From the NCBI GenBank assembly GCA_014898425.1, contig RCSZ01000017.1, positions 868,001 to 932,000 on the forward strand: a stretch of DNA of 64,000 nucleotides, given 5' to 3'. The notes beneath the pieces were generated by a model that saw nothing but the letters and a program-made list of their open reading frames with translations, ran no database searches and was not told the origin of the DNA. This document shows positions 1 through 11,766 of this stretch, one piece after another. The position numbers and the translations under genes were made by a program. This stretch comes from Botryotinia globosa (Eukaryota > Ascomycota > Leotiomycetes > Helotiales > Sclerotiniaceae). Position 1 is the stretch's first letter. Every line of letters begins with the position of its first letter.

Positions 1-38
1 TGTAGACTCCTGAATTCATTATACCTCTCCCCCTTCTC

Positions 39-686
39 CTACCCACATCTCCCATCCCTCCACCCCGTCCTCCACCTCTCTTCCCAGCGCTCGCAATCAA
101 ACTCCCTCTTCCCCAACTTCCGATTCACATCGTTATGGGCCTCGCACATCCACTTCCCAAACTCCGCGCGACTTTCCGTGCGCACCTTATTCTCAGCCAT
201 GTAGGATTGGAAATCGGAGGCGCAGGTCCAGCAGGGGTAGAGTTGGGAGAAGAGGCTCATGAAGGTGGAGATGTTGGTGCGGTCGGTGGGGGTGGGGGTG
301 CTGGGGTACGAGGCAGACAGCGTGTGCAGGAAGGTCCAGGAGGCGCGGCCGAGGGCTTCGATGTCGGGGGGGCAGTCGGTGGGTGGGCTGGGCGTGCTGG
401 GTGCGGAGGTTTGCGAGGTTTGGAGAGATTTGGTGGTGCTGGTGAAGGAGGCGAAGGAGTTGCAGGAGCGGCAGCTGGGGGGGAGGGTTAGTTGGGGGTT
501 GCGCGGATGTAGGGGATGTGGTAAGATATGGTTGAGAGGAGGAAGGGGGGCGAGGGGAGAATCAGTATGTATGACTTACGGTTTCCCATCTTTTCCCAAT
601 ATTACACCTTTGGGATATTTCTTGGGAGGGGCGGCCGCGCTCGCGGTAGGTGTATTTGTGGTTTCATCCTGTGTATCGTCTGCCAT
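39..686 (-). CDS. ERV1: FAD-linked sulfhydryl oxidase Erv1/ALR
   Basis: Two exons, 686..580 and 474..39, split by an intron with GTAAGT donor and CAG acceptor; 180 residues. Erv1 reoxidises Mia40 in the mitochondrial intermembrane space, driving disulfide formation in imported proteins. Seen: an N-terminal shuttle-type Cys pair (KPCRSC, C37 and C40), a Ser/Thr/Pro-rich linker, then the Erv fold starting CPPDIEALGRASWTFLH, the active-site YPCWTC motif, the FAD-contact segment CEAHNDVNRKLG, and a final EFDC followed by WEERWRTGW. Length matches fungal Erv1. It is divergent from HEM4, with 396 bp between the start codons. The stop lies only 38 bp from the window edge, so the 3' UTR is cut off. 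Confidence 0.93.
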
Positions 687-1082
687 TTTCACTTTTATTA
701 TTCGAATGAAGGAAAAGGAATAGATGAAAGATATATGAAGTTTGGAAAATGTATACAAATGTCTAGATGTATTAATAATTGAAGCTCTGGTTTGTAAGAA
801 AAGGAAAATGATCGGCCTTTTCCGCATTTTCCGCATGGGTACAGGGGTATGGTTTAAGCTTAAAAGATTGACATGTCATTGACGAATAGCAAGAGGTGTG
901 GTTCTGATAGCTTGGAGCAGAGGCTAATCGTCATTTCTCCGACATGTGCCCCGCAAGTGGGATAACTAGGTAGATGGATCAAGTTTCATGCGCTTTTCAC
1001 GATCGTGAGGTTTTGACGTTTGGATCTACAGAAATTACGACACGAAAGAATCTTGGAAGATAGGAGGGAAGAGAATTGAGGA
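687..1082. other. Divergent intergenic region ERV1/HEM4
   Basis: This 396 bp gap separates two divergent start codons and must carry both promoters. No clear TATA box or repeat was recognised. Confidence 0.5.
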
Positions 1083-2103
1083 ATGGAAAGAATGGGTGGA
1101 ATACCGACGTTTTTGTTGAAAACGAAGAGTGTGCCGAATGATGGGTACGAGGAGAGGTTTGAGGAAGTGAGTTTTAATGCGATGAGGTATGGGGGAGGGG
1201 TGGAGGGGAGTGAAAGGGGGTTTGAACCGATCTTTGTGCCGGTATTGGAACATAGGTTTGTGGATGAAGGAGTCGATGAGGTTAAGAGGTTGCTTACGGA
1301 GAGGAGCATTGGGAATGAAGAGGGGAAGAAATACGGAGGCTTGATTTTTACAAGTCAGCGGGCTGTGGAACTATTTGCTAAGTTGGTGGAGGAGGGGAAG
1401 AATAAAGATGGTATGTGATGAATTTTATTTGATTGAGTGTTGTAGATTATTTACTAACAACATTCTAGAGAGCGATGAATGGCCACATCTACAAAATATA
1501 CCAGTCTACACCGTCGGCCCAGCTACTTCACGAGCATTACGATCGATACCTCAAACCCCCGCCTTGAATATATTTGGAGCCGAATCAGGAAATGGAGAAG
1601 CGTTGGCACATTACATGCTAGAACATTATGGGAATTGGTACAAGGATCGCTCCATAAAGCCATCTCTACTTTTCATGGTTGGAGAGCAAAGAAGAGATAT
1701 CATTCCCAAAACATTGATGAATCCAGAATTGTCAGCCGAGAAGCGAATTCAAGTCGATGAAATAGTGGTTTATGGTACGGGAGTCATGGAATCTTTTGAG
1801 GAAGATTTCAAAGCTTTGTTGAAGGAGACGGAGGATAGGGATACGAGATGGGTAGTTGTTTTTTCACCGACAGGATGCGATGCTATGTTACGATCACTCG
1901 GGATGTTAGATGCCCAAACTGGGAAAATAAAACGAGCGGATGAACAGGAGGATGGGAAGAGAAAAACCTTTATAGCGACGATTGGACCTACCACGAGGGA
2001 TTATCTAAAGAATACTTTTGATTATGAACCGGATGTTTGTGCTGAGAAGCCAAGTCCTGAAGGTGTTATTGAGGGGATTAAGAAATTCTTGGATCATAGG
2101 TAG
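1083..2103 (+). CDS. HEM4: Uroporphyrinogen-III synthase
   Basis: Exons 1083..1410 and 1469..2103 join in phase; the intron has donor GTATGT, branch-like TTACTAAC and acceptor CTAG; 320 residues. The enzyme cyclises hydroxymethylbilane to uroporphyrinogen III in cytosolic heme synthesis. Recognised family landmarks are the N-terminal start with LLKTKS, the stretch GLIFTSQRAVE, the hinge region PVYTVGPATSRAL, then the second lobe with LLFMVGEQRRDIIP, VVVFSPTGCDAML, TFIATIGPTTRDYL and the C-terminal EKPSPEGVIEGI. The start is the first ATG in this frame and gives a normal N terminus. Family assignment is from remembered conservation. Confidence 0.92.
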
Positions 2104-2691
2104 TTGTAGATATTTCATTGATGATTGAAAGATTCTTGACACATGATCTACTTGATTGGGTTTCAAGAGCAGATTTGAATGTAATTTGTATGTAATTTCA
2201 CTCAAACAAACATTTCTTGCCCTGGCTCCCGCACACCTTTCATTCAGCCTTATCCGTATCTCACCTAACAATCTAACCAATTGAAACTTAGTGGCCCCCT
2301 CCCCCCTTTCAACAATCAAAGCACTGGCAATTGGAAATCGACAATCGACAATCGACCAACATCTTTCATTTCATTTCATCAGACCACAAATGGGTGAATT
2401 CACTCCAACCAATGACTCAACTACAACTATGATAGTTTTGAAAGTATAGAATTCTTGCTTTCAATTACTACAAGTACCATCTTAAAATTCATTCCACGAA
2501 GCTAGCTACCTACATAGCTATACTTATCACATTCCTATCTATCATATAAAGGTTCCAAGCGATCCTTGGAACAAAACCACAAAACGTTCCAGGAGCACAC
2601 GCGCATAGCATACACGACATATACATGCCAGTGGATCCATTGATGCAGTAAAACCATTTCAACACCGCATTCACAATCGCATCTATCCACA
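2104..2691. other. Intergenic HEM4 to OXR1
   Basis: 588 bp between two genes on the same strand, holding the HEM4 3' UTR and the OXR1 promoter and leader. The sequence around 2336-2362 has a short AATCGACAATCGAC duplication. Nothing else was recognised. Confidence 0.4.
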
Positions 2692-3848
2692 ATGCCAAAT
2701 AATCGCTATCACGACGAAACCCCCATGTCCTCCTCAGGCAACTCTACCCCGGCCCTCTCAAACTCCACAAGTTGGGCTGTCCCAACCATTTCCACCGCAG
2801 TTACTGGATTACTGCGACGTTTTTCCACCGAACCTTCTACTCATTCGGGTAACGGCAATGGGAATCATCACAATAATACTTCCAATCTCGCAAAATCTCA
2901 ATCTCCTTCGTTCTCCTCAGCACAAAATGGTATTCAAGGTGTCTACACACCTCCTCATCGAACAGCATCGCCATTTCAACCACCGCCTTTGTATCCGGTG
3001 ACATTGAAGGGATGGAGAGAAAATACAGATCCCTCTGCGCAGTTGTTGAGTCGCGCATTGGCGGAGGAAATTAGATTGCTGGTTCCCCCACGCTTACAGT
3101 TGTGTGAGGAATGGAATTTGGTTTATAGCTTGGAACAGGATGGAGTTAGCTTAGGGACACTTTACAAGAAGTGTGATGACTTGAGGGGCTTGAGGAATGG
3201 CTTTGTATTGGTTGTTAAGGATGGAGAGGGTGGGGTACGTATTTCTATTTATCTTGTGTCTTGTTGTTATCTTGGAGGTTTTTGCGACGCGTATGGGATT
3301 GGGCATTTGGCTAATGAGATTGTTGACTATAGTTATTTGGCGCATACCTGACAGAAGCACCGCACCCCGCACCTCACTATTTCGGCACAGGAGAATGTTT
3401 TCTCTGGCGCGCGACCATCCTCTCTTCCTCCCTCATAGCAAATCTTCCCCCTCCCCCTTCCTCCGACACAACAAACTTGCAACGCTCAACCACCATCGGC
3501 GCTCCTCGAAATCAAGACCATAACCCCGCCCATCCCTCCTCCCTCCTCTCGCCTACCTTCTCCCAACCCCCTCCTAAATCACCTTCCTCTGTTAAATCAG
3601 GCGCCAGCACACCCGAACGAATTCGCTTCAAAGCCTTCCCCTACTCTGGAATAAACGACTACATGATGTTCTGCGAAACAGGGTTCCTATCAATAGGAGG
3701 TGGAGATGGGCATTATGGACTCTGGTTAGACGATACCTTTGAGAAGGGCGTAAGTAGCAGTTGTCCTACATTTGGAAACGAGCCACTGAGTGAGGAAGGC
3801 GAGAAATTTGATATCATCGGGGTAGAAGTGTGGAGTATTGGAAATTAA
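2692..3848 (+). CDS. OXR1: Oxidation resistance protein 1 (TLDc domain)
   Basis: Exons 2692..3234 and 3333..3848, in phase 0; intron donor GTACGT, acceptor CTATAG; 352 residues. TLDc proteins protect against oxidative stress, and in yeast Oxr1 acts on V-ATPase assembly. The first ~100 residues are low complexity (Ser, Asn, Pro). The TLDc domain follows: WNLVYSLEQDGVSLGTLYKK, GFVLVVKDGEGG, then across the intron FGAYLT, HYFGTGECFLW, a Ser/Pro-rich insert of about 65 residues, then GINDYMMFCETGFLSIGGGD, GLWLDDTFEKG and FDIIGVEVWSIGN. The splice restores the conserved GGLFGAYLTEAP block exactly, which supports the join. Tail-to-tail with YCS4. Confidence 0.92.
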
Positions 3849-4843
3849 GCGGTAGTGATACATGGGGGGGGGAGAGATCCTCGATTAGGAGAAAGAAAAA
3901 AGAGCAAGGAGATGTAAAGGGCGTGTAAAAAAGTGGAGAGGAGGTCGCAGGACGATTCGGATCGATTAACATATGCATGATACCCTTATTGCGAAATTTG
4001 TAGGCAGCTCGAACATCTTTATTTCACTCTCGTTACAGACCATGAATAAGAAAATGGATGGCACGGGTAATATAGTAGGATTTCACGGCGAGAGAGAACC
4101 ATTATAGTCACTTTATTCAACTTTTACCTTTTTCTTTCCAGAAATGAAAAAGTGATTTTCGGAGCAAAAAGGAAATGATGCTGAAATTTCACATTGTGAA
4201 TAGATGGTACAGTATAGTGTACCATGATGTGATTACGATTCTACGCTACTACCCTCTATTCCGTTCCTGACACTTCAATTCTTCCACTCTCACCAAGTTA
4301 TCACGATAGCACAATACACGCGAGGGAATGCAAAACTATTGTTCTCGCCTCATATCTGGTAGAAGAAATTGAATGATAAAAGCTCACCGGGGAAGTGGCA
4401 ACTTCCCTGGTGAGCTCGCTAAAAAAAATCTCGAATGCTTCTATGTAGTTCGTCGAGAACTCAATTTTGAAAGGATTTAGTACCAAGTATTCTCTCGGTA
4501 CTATTTTAAGAGCACTACATAATATACCTAACTGCGTGATCTAAGTGTAGAGAAGCTAGCTGAGGAGATGCACATCTTGATATATATAAAAAAGGAGTGT
4601 AAATATGACCCAATTCATCCTTATCTTCGAGATCATTTCAAAGTTTTCTCTTCGTATTATATGTGGAAAACCTTACATTCATCAAGATCATTAAAACATC
4701 ATACAACCTAACGCCAGGTATCAAGTATCATTTCTCGATGATCATAACCTTAACACCGTAATCATCATTATCATCAACCATCCGATACAAGAAAGCCCAT
4801 TCCCAGTTTTCATCTCTGCCTAACACACACCTTCGATGCAAAT
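3849..4843. other. Convergent interval OXR1/YCS4
   Basis: Nearly 1 kb between convergent stop codons, long for 3' UTRs here. It has G-rich and A-rich runs just after OXR1 and a strong hairpin at 4381-4416 (listed separately). No gene was recognised. Confidence 0.5.
4381..4416. repeat. Strong 16-bp hairpin with 4-nt loop
   Basis: Arm 4381-4396 (AGCTCACCGGGGAAGT) pairs with 4401-4416 (ACTTCCCTGGTGAGCT): fifteen Watson-Crick pairs and one G:T, around loop GGCA. It lies between the convergent 3' ends of OXR1 and YCS4. It could act in transcript end formation or as a small-RNA precursor; the role is unknown. Confidence 0.8.
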
Positions 4844-7800
4844 TCAAGCACTAGCCTGTACAACTCTGAACCCTCCCTGTACCAACTTGGTAATCTCTTC
4901 ATTTTTGTGTTGTAACATACTCAAAGCATACGCGACATCATTCCACTGTCTTTCGCTTTCACATCTAGCTAATCGAGCTGCTAGTTTATCGGCAAGTTGG
5001 CGGGCATGTTTATCCTAGTTACCAGATCAGTATCAATTCCTGTGAAATAAATATATCCCAAAAAATGTAGCAATATACCTTTTCAATAAATCCAGCCAAG
5101 AACTTAATAATTCTCCTGAGAGCATCCTCTTCAAGTTCCTTCTCGGCACTCAACAAGCTGAACATATCAACAAAGTGATTATATACAGCATTGTCCTTCG
5201 TGCTCAGTTCAGTAAAGAACATCCTGCTCAAATCTGCAATACGTTTGTCGTCATCTTCGAGACACTTAGCCATCTCTCCTAGTTGTCCCTTAACCTTCAC
5301 TTGACCGGCAAGAATGAGGAAAGTCAGAGTCATTAAACAAGTTCTCTTCACACTTGCATCCTTATCGTTCAATCGTCTGTAGAGGAAATCGGTATTTTCA
5401 TCGATGAGATGATTAAAGCAGACGGCCATATCACCAAGAGCAATTACCACGTTTGAACGAATGATCGGGTCCTTCGATCGCTCCATAATAGTGATGAGAA
5501 GAGGAAGATTAGTTTCACAATATTCGGAGCTGATGCACATGAGCTTTGCCAAGCAAAGGGTAGCAGCTGCTTGAAGGTTGCGATCCTTGTAGGTTGTGTT
5601 GTTGGAACAAATTTCAGCCACAAGTGGTCCAAAGTTAGCTAGTAGAGAATTTTTTCCAAATAACAGTTCACGTTCCCTGATGTGTGACATGGCGTCCGTA
5701 AAATCATCTTCTGTTGTTCCTCCAATCATGTCGAGATCATCGGCAGCTTCTTTCGCGGCCTTGTCTGCTGGTGTCTCCGCTGCTTTGTTTTTTTCAGCGT
5801 CTACCTTCCGCCTCTTGAAATCCATTTCGCAAAGCTCAAGATGCACAATCTGCTTGATAGCAACATGTCCGACTATAAATAGAAGTTGCGATAATGCAAC
5901 AGAACCCTTCTGCTTGTTTTCGGATGGTGCTGGAGTTTCAGTCTCCGCTGGTGGCGCTTCTTCTTCCCGTTCCTGCTCTTCGGCGTCTACATCCGGCATA
6001 TCCACGTCCATCATGTCTGTATCGTTGTCCTCATCCAATTTAGGTTGAGGTGTTACCGCAGCTCGTCGCTGGAATACGTTTTTCGTCTTTCTTCGGAGGA
6101 TCTCTGAGCAAAGGTTGTCTGGATGTTTCGAAAGGGCATAGATGGCACTAATCGCCTGTTCAGCTACACCATACCACTCTTTATTATCAGACTCCACTTC
6201 GATAATAGCAGCCAACTTTCCGAGGACGGCATGATCATTACTAAGCTTCGAAGTTTGCTGCGTCGCTTGCCTTCCAGTAGGGTTAATTCGTCGCAGGGCT
6301 AAGCACGTGAATTTGGCCAACTGCAAGTCTAATCTACCAAGACTCCCCAAACCAATCCTTAACATTGTCTCCATTTCCCCAACCACAATTTCTGGCTTTG
6401 CGGTAGCAAGCATACCTAACACAATGATTGCACCTCGTCTCTGACTCTTCGAAATTTCTCTTTTCTGGACTCCATAGACTTGCCAAAGTTTTGAGATGAC
6501 GAGATCCGGAATATGATTTGCCTTCATCATGGTGCTTAATAGTTGTTCAAGGGAGGTTAACTCTGCCGGTGTCGCTCCAAATGTCAAACTAATCATATTA
6601 CGTGCAACGTAATTCGCAGCATCATTTCCACTGTATGTATCAGGGGCTTCGAAAAAGAGACGTTTGTAACAATCAATAAGATGATTTTGAACGCCCTTTC
6701 CTTCGTCACTATTACCCTTGGTCCAGATTAGACGTAACATTCTTCTGATGCCAAGCTTATTTTGTTCGATATTGTAAGCATCGCCAACTTCGAAGTAGTC
6801 CATAGCCTCAATAACCTCGCTTTTATTCTTCGATCCGAGCAGTTGACAGATAATGGTGGTAGCTCCATGTAAAACTTCAATAAATTTAAGAGCCTCAACA
6901 TAGTACCGCCTGGTCAAAGTTAACTTGTTGATAGCCTCTGAAGTAGCAGCTTCTTCTTGTGCTTTTTTTATTGCCGCAATCTTTTCCTCGTCGCTCATGG
7001 GTGCTTGAGCCTTCTTGGGAGAATCTGATTCCAGAACAGTAGCATCGTCTAGTAGTTGGGGATCTGCTTCTGCAGTGGTGGTATCAGCTAAGCCAGCTGC
7101 GTCGGCTGGAGGCTTAAGTGCATTCAGCTCCGCATCAACGGCTTCTAACCGAGAATTCCACTCCTTGAAATTCAACTGTGATCCGTGCATTAAACTAAAT
7201 GGATGAGTTTTGATCAAGGTTCCCAAGAGTTTGACGGCATTTCGGCGGACATTGCTACTCTTATCCTCTAAACTTCGCGCGGCTAATTCGGCGACTCTCT
7301 GTCGACGCTTTGGAAACTTTTGTTCGAGTTCACAAAGCTTGATATAAACTTGGATTGCTCGACATCTACAGTAAGGGTTGATATCCAAGAATCGTTCCTC
7401 CAATACGTCAAAGAATGCATTGAGTTGCGATTTATGGTTATCGCCACGTTCTCCCTGCTTACTCAGGTCTGCTATGAGATTTCCACAGATTTCGATGAGA
7501 GCACATCGTACTGCGTAGTTTTCGCTATCGAGTTGTTTTGCCAGCATAGTCATTTGCTTTATAACCAGCCTAGGAGCGAGCTCAGAGAGTTTGACGATAA
7601 ATGCTGAGACCGACTTCGGTCCTTTGGTATCGTTACTATTGAATTCTTTGTTGCTAAGCTCTCGAATGATTTCGTCCGATAATTGAGGATAATCATATTG
7701 CTCTGATAGAATATGCAAAAATTCGGCCATAGGTTCGGCCAAATGCTCAAAGTAGGTCAAATTCTGCACGATGGATATTTGTGCAGCTATCATTTAGTCA

Positions 7801-8652
7801 GTTCAAACCCCTTCAAACGGCTGAAAATGACCTACCATAACCGTGGCCATGATGCTTAACAGCAATGCAGAGCACTTTGAAAGCGTGCATCCGAATTGCT
7901 GTATTCTTAACTCTTTGCTCACTTTCTAGTACCATATACACAGGTCTCGTAAACAGACTAATAAATGTATCCCTCTCGGACGTTGTTAGAAATATCTTTG
8001 AAAGCTTTAACTTCAAGACCTTGCACATAGTATCAAGTGCTGTTTGTAATTGAGCAGATGAGTCCCAGTTCTCGTTTTTTGCACTTGCTTTAGCTTTTGA
8101 GGCCTTGCCTCTTCCACGAGCCACCGGAGCAGTTGTCGACTTCTCGGCCGCCTTGGTTTCCACCGCTGCGATCGTCCATTGTAATAGGAATCCAAAGATC
8201 TCCAGTAATTGTTTATGGTGAGCGACTAATTCCTGTTCATCTGTTTCGAGATCGTTATGGATGATATCCGCTTCGGCAGAAAGACCGGAGACTATGAGGT
8301 CAAATATTTTGCTCAAGGCATGTGTGGGTAGGGCGGAAGAGGATCTAGAAAGTTTGAAGAGTTCAGAATCTGGTTCGGTGGGGTAATTTTGAGTAGATTG
8401 AGGACAAACTGGTACACACTTTAGCAGGAATTGCAAGGAGTCAAATGATGAACTTCTTGTTATAGCATCTGGATTCTCTGCAACTGAATCCACGATGGGG
8501 TTGAGAACACTGTTGACCAGGGCATTTGTGAGTGATTCGGGGTCATTTTCGCAATCGACAAGGTTGGAATCTGCTTCTGGTGTCGGAACAGTAGCGGGGT
8601 CGCTCATATAATGCTTAAGAGCATCATTGATATCGAAATCTATTGTATCCAT
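4844..8652 (-). CDS. YCS4: Condensin complex subunit 1 (Cnd1/Ycs4, CAP-D2)
   Basis: Three exons read on the minus strand: 8652..7836, 7786..5079, 5014..4844, giving 1231 residues; both introns are short (49 and 64 nt) with GTAGGT/ATAG and GTATAT/CTAG ends. The protein is the HEAT-repeat regulatory subunit of condensin, which compacts mitotic chromosomes in the nucleus. The N-terminal cohesin-like region precedes Lys/Ala-rich charged linkers. The C-terminal third has the conserved Cnd1 block: RERELLFGKNSLLANFGPLV, then LPLLITIMERSKDPIIRSN, ALGDMAVCFNHLIDENTDFL, and FFTELSTKDNAVYNHFVDMF. Splicing to the last exon gives FIEKDKHARQLADKL. Head-to-head with CDC7. Confidence 0.93.
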
Positions 8653-8989
8653 GTTGTCGACAATGACGACCTATCCAGAATCGCAGTAGAATACATAAAC
8701 CGAGGTTGTGTATTGTCGTTGATTTATTTGTTTGTTCGAGTGAAGTTTGCGATAATAGTTGCTAGGGGTTTTGTATTTATTGATGTTGACTTTCTACCAC
8801 TTCAAGACTAGCGCATAGAATCTGCACCGCGATTTGACCGCGACTTGAAGACCCCGCCAAAAATCATATACAGCGAACAATAATTTACTACTGCGCGGAT
8901 TGTACTAAGCAAACCGATCGAGATCTCGACTCCATTCAGTGATGGGTCTTTAAGAATCTCAAGTCATTCAAGATCTATTCCGTAGCAAT
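8653..8989. promoter_or_regulatory. Bidirectional promoter YCS4/CDC7
   Basis: 337 bp between the divergent start codons of two cell-cycle genes. A tandem 11-mer pair, ACCGCGATTTG and ACCGCGACTTG, sits at 8826-8847. The CGCGA core resembles MBF/SBF-type cell-cycle boxes, but this is inference. No TATA box is evident. Confidence 0.5.
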
Positions 8990-10489
8990 ATGTCAACAGC
9001 ACGTCAACGTCAAGGGAATACCAAAAATTCTTTTCAAATTCACAATGACGAGACAAATCAAGAAGAGGCAATGAATGAAGAGGGCGTCGAGAATGATGAG
9101 TCAAGAATTGAAGATAACGAAAGGCTGCAAGATGAAGGGTATTCGGAAGACTCTGACGAAAGCGATGATGCTGTTGATGCTGCTACTGCAGAGGATATCG
9201 CCAAATTTGAAGCAACTTTCAAGGGCATAAAGGATCGATTTCGGCTGATAAATCGTATTGGAGAGGGTAAATCAAGCAATTGTATGTTATGGTATGGTTA
9301 CTAACGCGATATAGGTACATTCTCTACCGTTTACAAAGCAGAGGATCTTTTATATGAGCATTACGATAATGATTGGGACATCGAAGAGAAAGAACATTCC
9401 GCATGGACGTCACCGCCCGTGAAAAAAAGGAGGACCGGTGGAATTCGAGAAGTCTTGGACCAATATAATCAACAACGCCGTGGGAAAAAATATGTTGCAA
9501 TAAAGAAAATTTATGTTACAAGCAGTCCAACTCGAATTCTCAATGAGCTAGAACTCTTAAACGACCTCCGAGGCTGCGATTCAGTCTGCCCTCTCATTAC
9601 AGCATTCAGACATACCGATCAAGTAGTTGCAGTTTTACCATATTTCAGACATACGGATTTCAGGGAATATTTCAGGAAGATGAAAGTCTCTGACATGCAG
9701 GTGTATTTCCGGTCGTTGTTCACCGCTTTAAAGGCCGTTCATGCGCAGGGTATTCTTCATCGGGACATCAAACCGACGAATTTCCTTTATGAACCGGATA
9801 AGAAAAGGGGCGTACTTGTGGACTTTGGATTAGCAGAGCGAGAAGAAGAGGATTGCAAATCTTGTCTGTGTACACGAGATTATGACACACGCAAGAGGAA
9901 GCTGGAGAATAGTGTAGCCGTTCAAAATTTGCCATCGGCTGGCTACCCAAAACATGACAGTCGACCATCGCGGCGTGCAAATCGAGCTGGAACTCGTGGG
10001 TTTCGGGCTCCTGAGGTACTTTTCAAGTGTCAAGAGCAAAGGACGAAAATTGACATCTGGTCTGCCGGAGTAATACTTTTGACTATACTTTCAAAACGTT
10101 TCCCGTTCTTTAATTCGGCTGACGATGTTGAGGCAATGATTGAGATTGCTACCATATTTGGAGTCAAGAGAATGAAGAACTGTGCTTATCTTCACGGGAC
10201 TGTTTTCGAAACCAATATTCCTACGATTGGCCAGGCTGGGTTCGCGTTGGAGAAAATCATTCTATGGTCAACATGTAGAAATGATGGAGGACCAGATGGG
10301 GCGGAACAGCCATTGACTAAGGAAGAGAAATTGGCTGTCGAATTTCTGGAGCGCTGCTTGGAGCTCAATCCGCACAAACGTATTAGCGCGGAAGATGCCT
10401 TGAATCATCCATTCCTTCTGGAACCAACGCAAGATGATATCAAGAACGAAGATTATGATGAGGACGAATTAAGTATGATTCCAGCGTAA
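8990..10489 (+). CDS. CDC7: Cell division control protein kinase Cdc7 (DDK)
   Basis: Exons 8990..9266 and 9315..10489, phase 1 join restoring GEGTFSTVY; intron has branch TTACTAAC and acceptor ATAG; 483 residues. Cdc7 with its partner Dbf4 phosphorylates MCM helicase to fire replication origins. After a ~75-residue acidic N tail come the Gly loop IGEGTFSTV, catalytic Lys about 156 in YVAIKK, HRDIKPTNFLYE (Asp about 243), VDFGLAE (Asp about 262), a Cys-rich activation-segment insert (CKSCLC), the segment TRGFRAPEVLFK and KIDIWSAGVILL. The split kinase domain with insert and the C-terminal ISAEDALNHPFL fit Cdc7/Hsk1 rather than other kinases. The tail is acidic. Confidence 0.93.
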
Positions 10490-10829
10490 TGAATGGCTTT
10501 ATTGGCGCATTTGGGATTATGGGGAGTATGGTAAATTTGTTTTGGGACTTATTGTATATATATTAGTATTGTGGGGACATGAAGATCTTGCATGCCAGTC
10601 CTTAAGATACTGTTTTACATAGCACCCAATCTGGGTGTAGAGGTTTCTTCAAAAAGCGAATCTTCTCTCAGATAGTACAGCACCCATAGTAATGAAAATC
10701 AATTCACCAACGAAAAAATGGTTTCATAATTCCTTTCATTTTCATCAAGAACTCCAATAGCCATTTGTTCAGAAGCCATTTATGGTATTTTGAGAAAACC
10801 TATAATCCATTCGCTATGAATTTTCCCAT
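10490..10829. other. Convergent interval CDC7/RPL28
   Basis: 340 bp between convergent stops, presumably both 3' UTRs. AT-rich; no gene or repeat recognised. Confidence 0.4.
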
Positions 10830-11537
10830 TTATGCAACCAATTCAACAACTCCTCCAGCCTCTGTGATCTTTCTCTCTGCCTCCTTGCTGAACCATCTTG
10901 CGCGTACAACCAATGGTATTTCTGGGATTCTACCCTTTCCGAGAACTTTCGAGTAGCCGAGTGGGAGGAGGTCGAGGACTGGGACGGTGTCTTTCTTTTC
11001 GCCGGAAAGATATTCATCACGCTTCTCGATTGGAACGAGGGACCAAAGCTAGACAACAATATTAGTAAATGTACCTTTGTGCTATATTCATCGCATCTCG
11101 AAGGTTCTTAACTTCCCCCGCGATCCAAATCATCGTAGAACTGGACGTACCTTGTCAAGGTTGACAACTGGCTTCCAGAAGTGGTTGCCTTGCTTGTGGA
11201 AGTATCTCATACCGACCTTTCCGAAGTAACCTGGATGGTACTTATCCATGTTGGTTCGGTGGTGATGTTGACCACCAGCAAGACCACGACCACCTGGATG
11301 CTTGCGGTGCTTTCCTACACGACCTTTACCGGCGGAAACATGACCGCGGCTATACAGAAAAAAAATCTCGTCAGCTTCAATTCTTTTTCAATCCTTCATC
11401 CAATACACTATCAACAACTTCGAGGGGAATTGATCTGGGCGCGCGCGCTCAATCAGATTGTAATTTTGTCGATAGGAAATTGCGATTTCGAGGGATAGAA
11501 CGTACTGCTTGCGGGTTTTGCTCAAATGGGTAGGCAT
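10830..11537 (-). CDS. RPL28: 60S ribosomal protein L28 (uL15, L27a family)
   Basis: Three exons on the minus strand: 11537..11506, 11349..11151, 11048..10830; donors GTACGT and GTACGT, acceptors TATAG and TCTAG; 149 residues, the same length as yeast Rpl28. It is a cytosolic large-subunit protein. Seen: [20 protein letters not shown], then [46 protein letters not shown], and the C-terminal [10 protein letters not shown]. The first exon is only 32 nt, typical of fungal ribosomal protein genes, and its splice restores KTRKHRGHVS exactly. An (AG)n tract lies about 180-220 nt upstream of the start. No snoRNA was convincing in the two introns. Confidence 0.95.
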
Positions 11538-11717
11538 CTTGTCGTTGAAAGAGTGCCGTGTGGTTGTCGATGTCTTTGGTGAGACTTCAAAGTTCGAAAA
11601 ATGTTAATAGGAATTCAAGCAATTGTGTGGGCGCACGTGGACGCTAGTAAGCGAACAAATAAAATAGTTTTTGCCTCAGGTCCCACAGTTCCATTTCTTC
11701 TCACGAACCCTCGCCAT

Positions 11718-11766
<49 letters not shown>

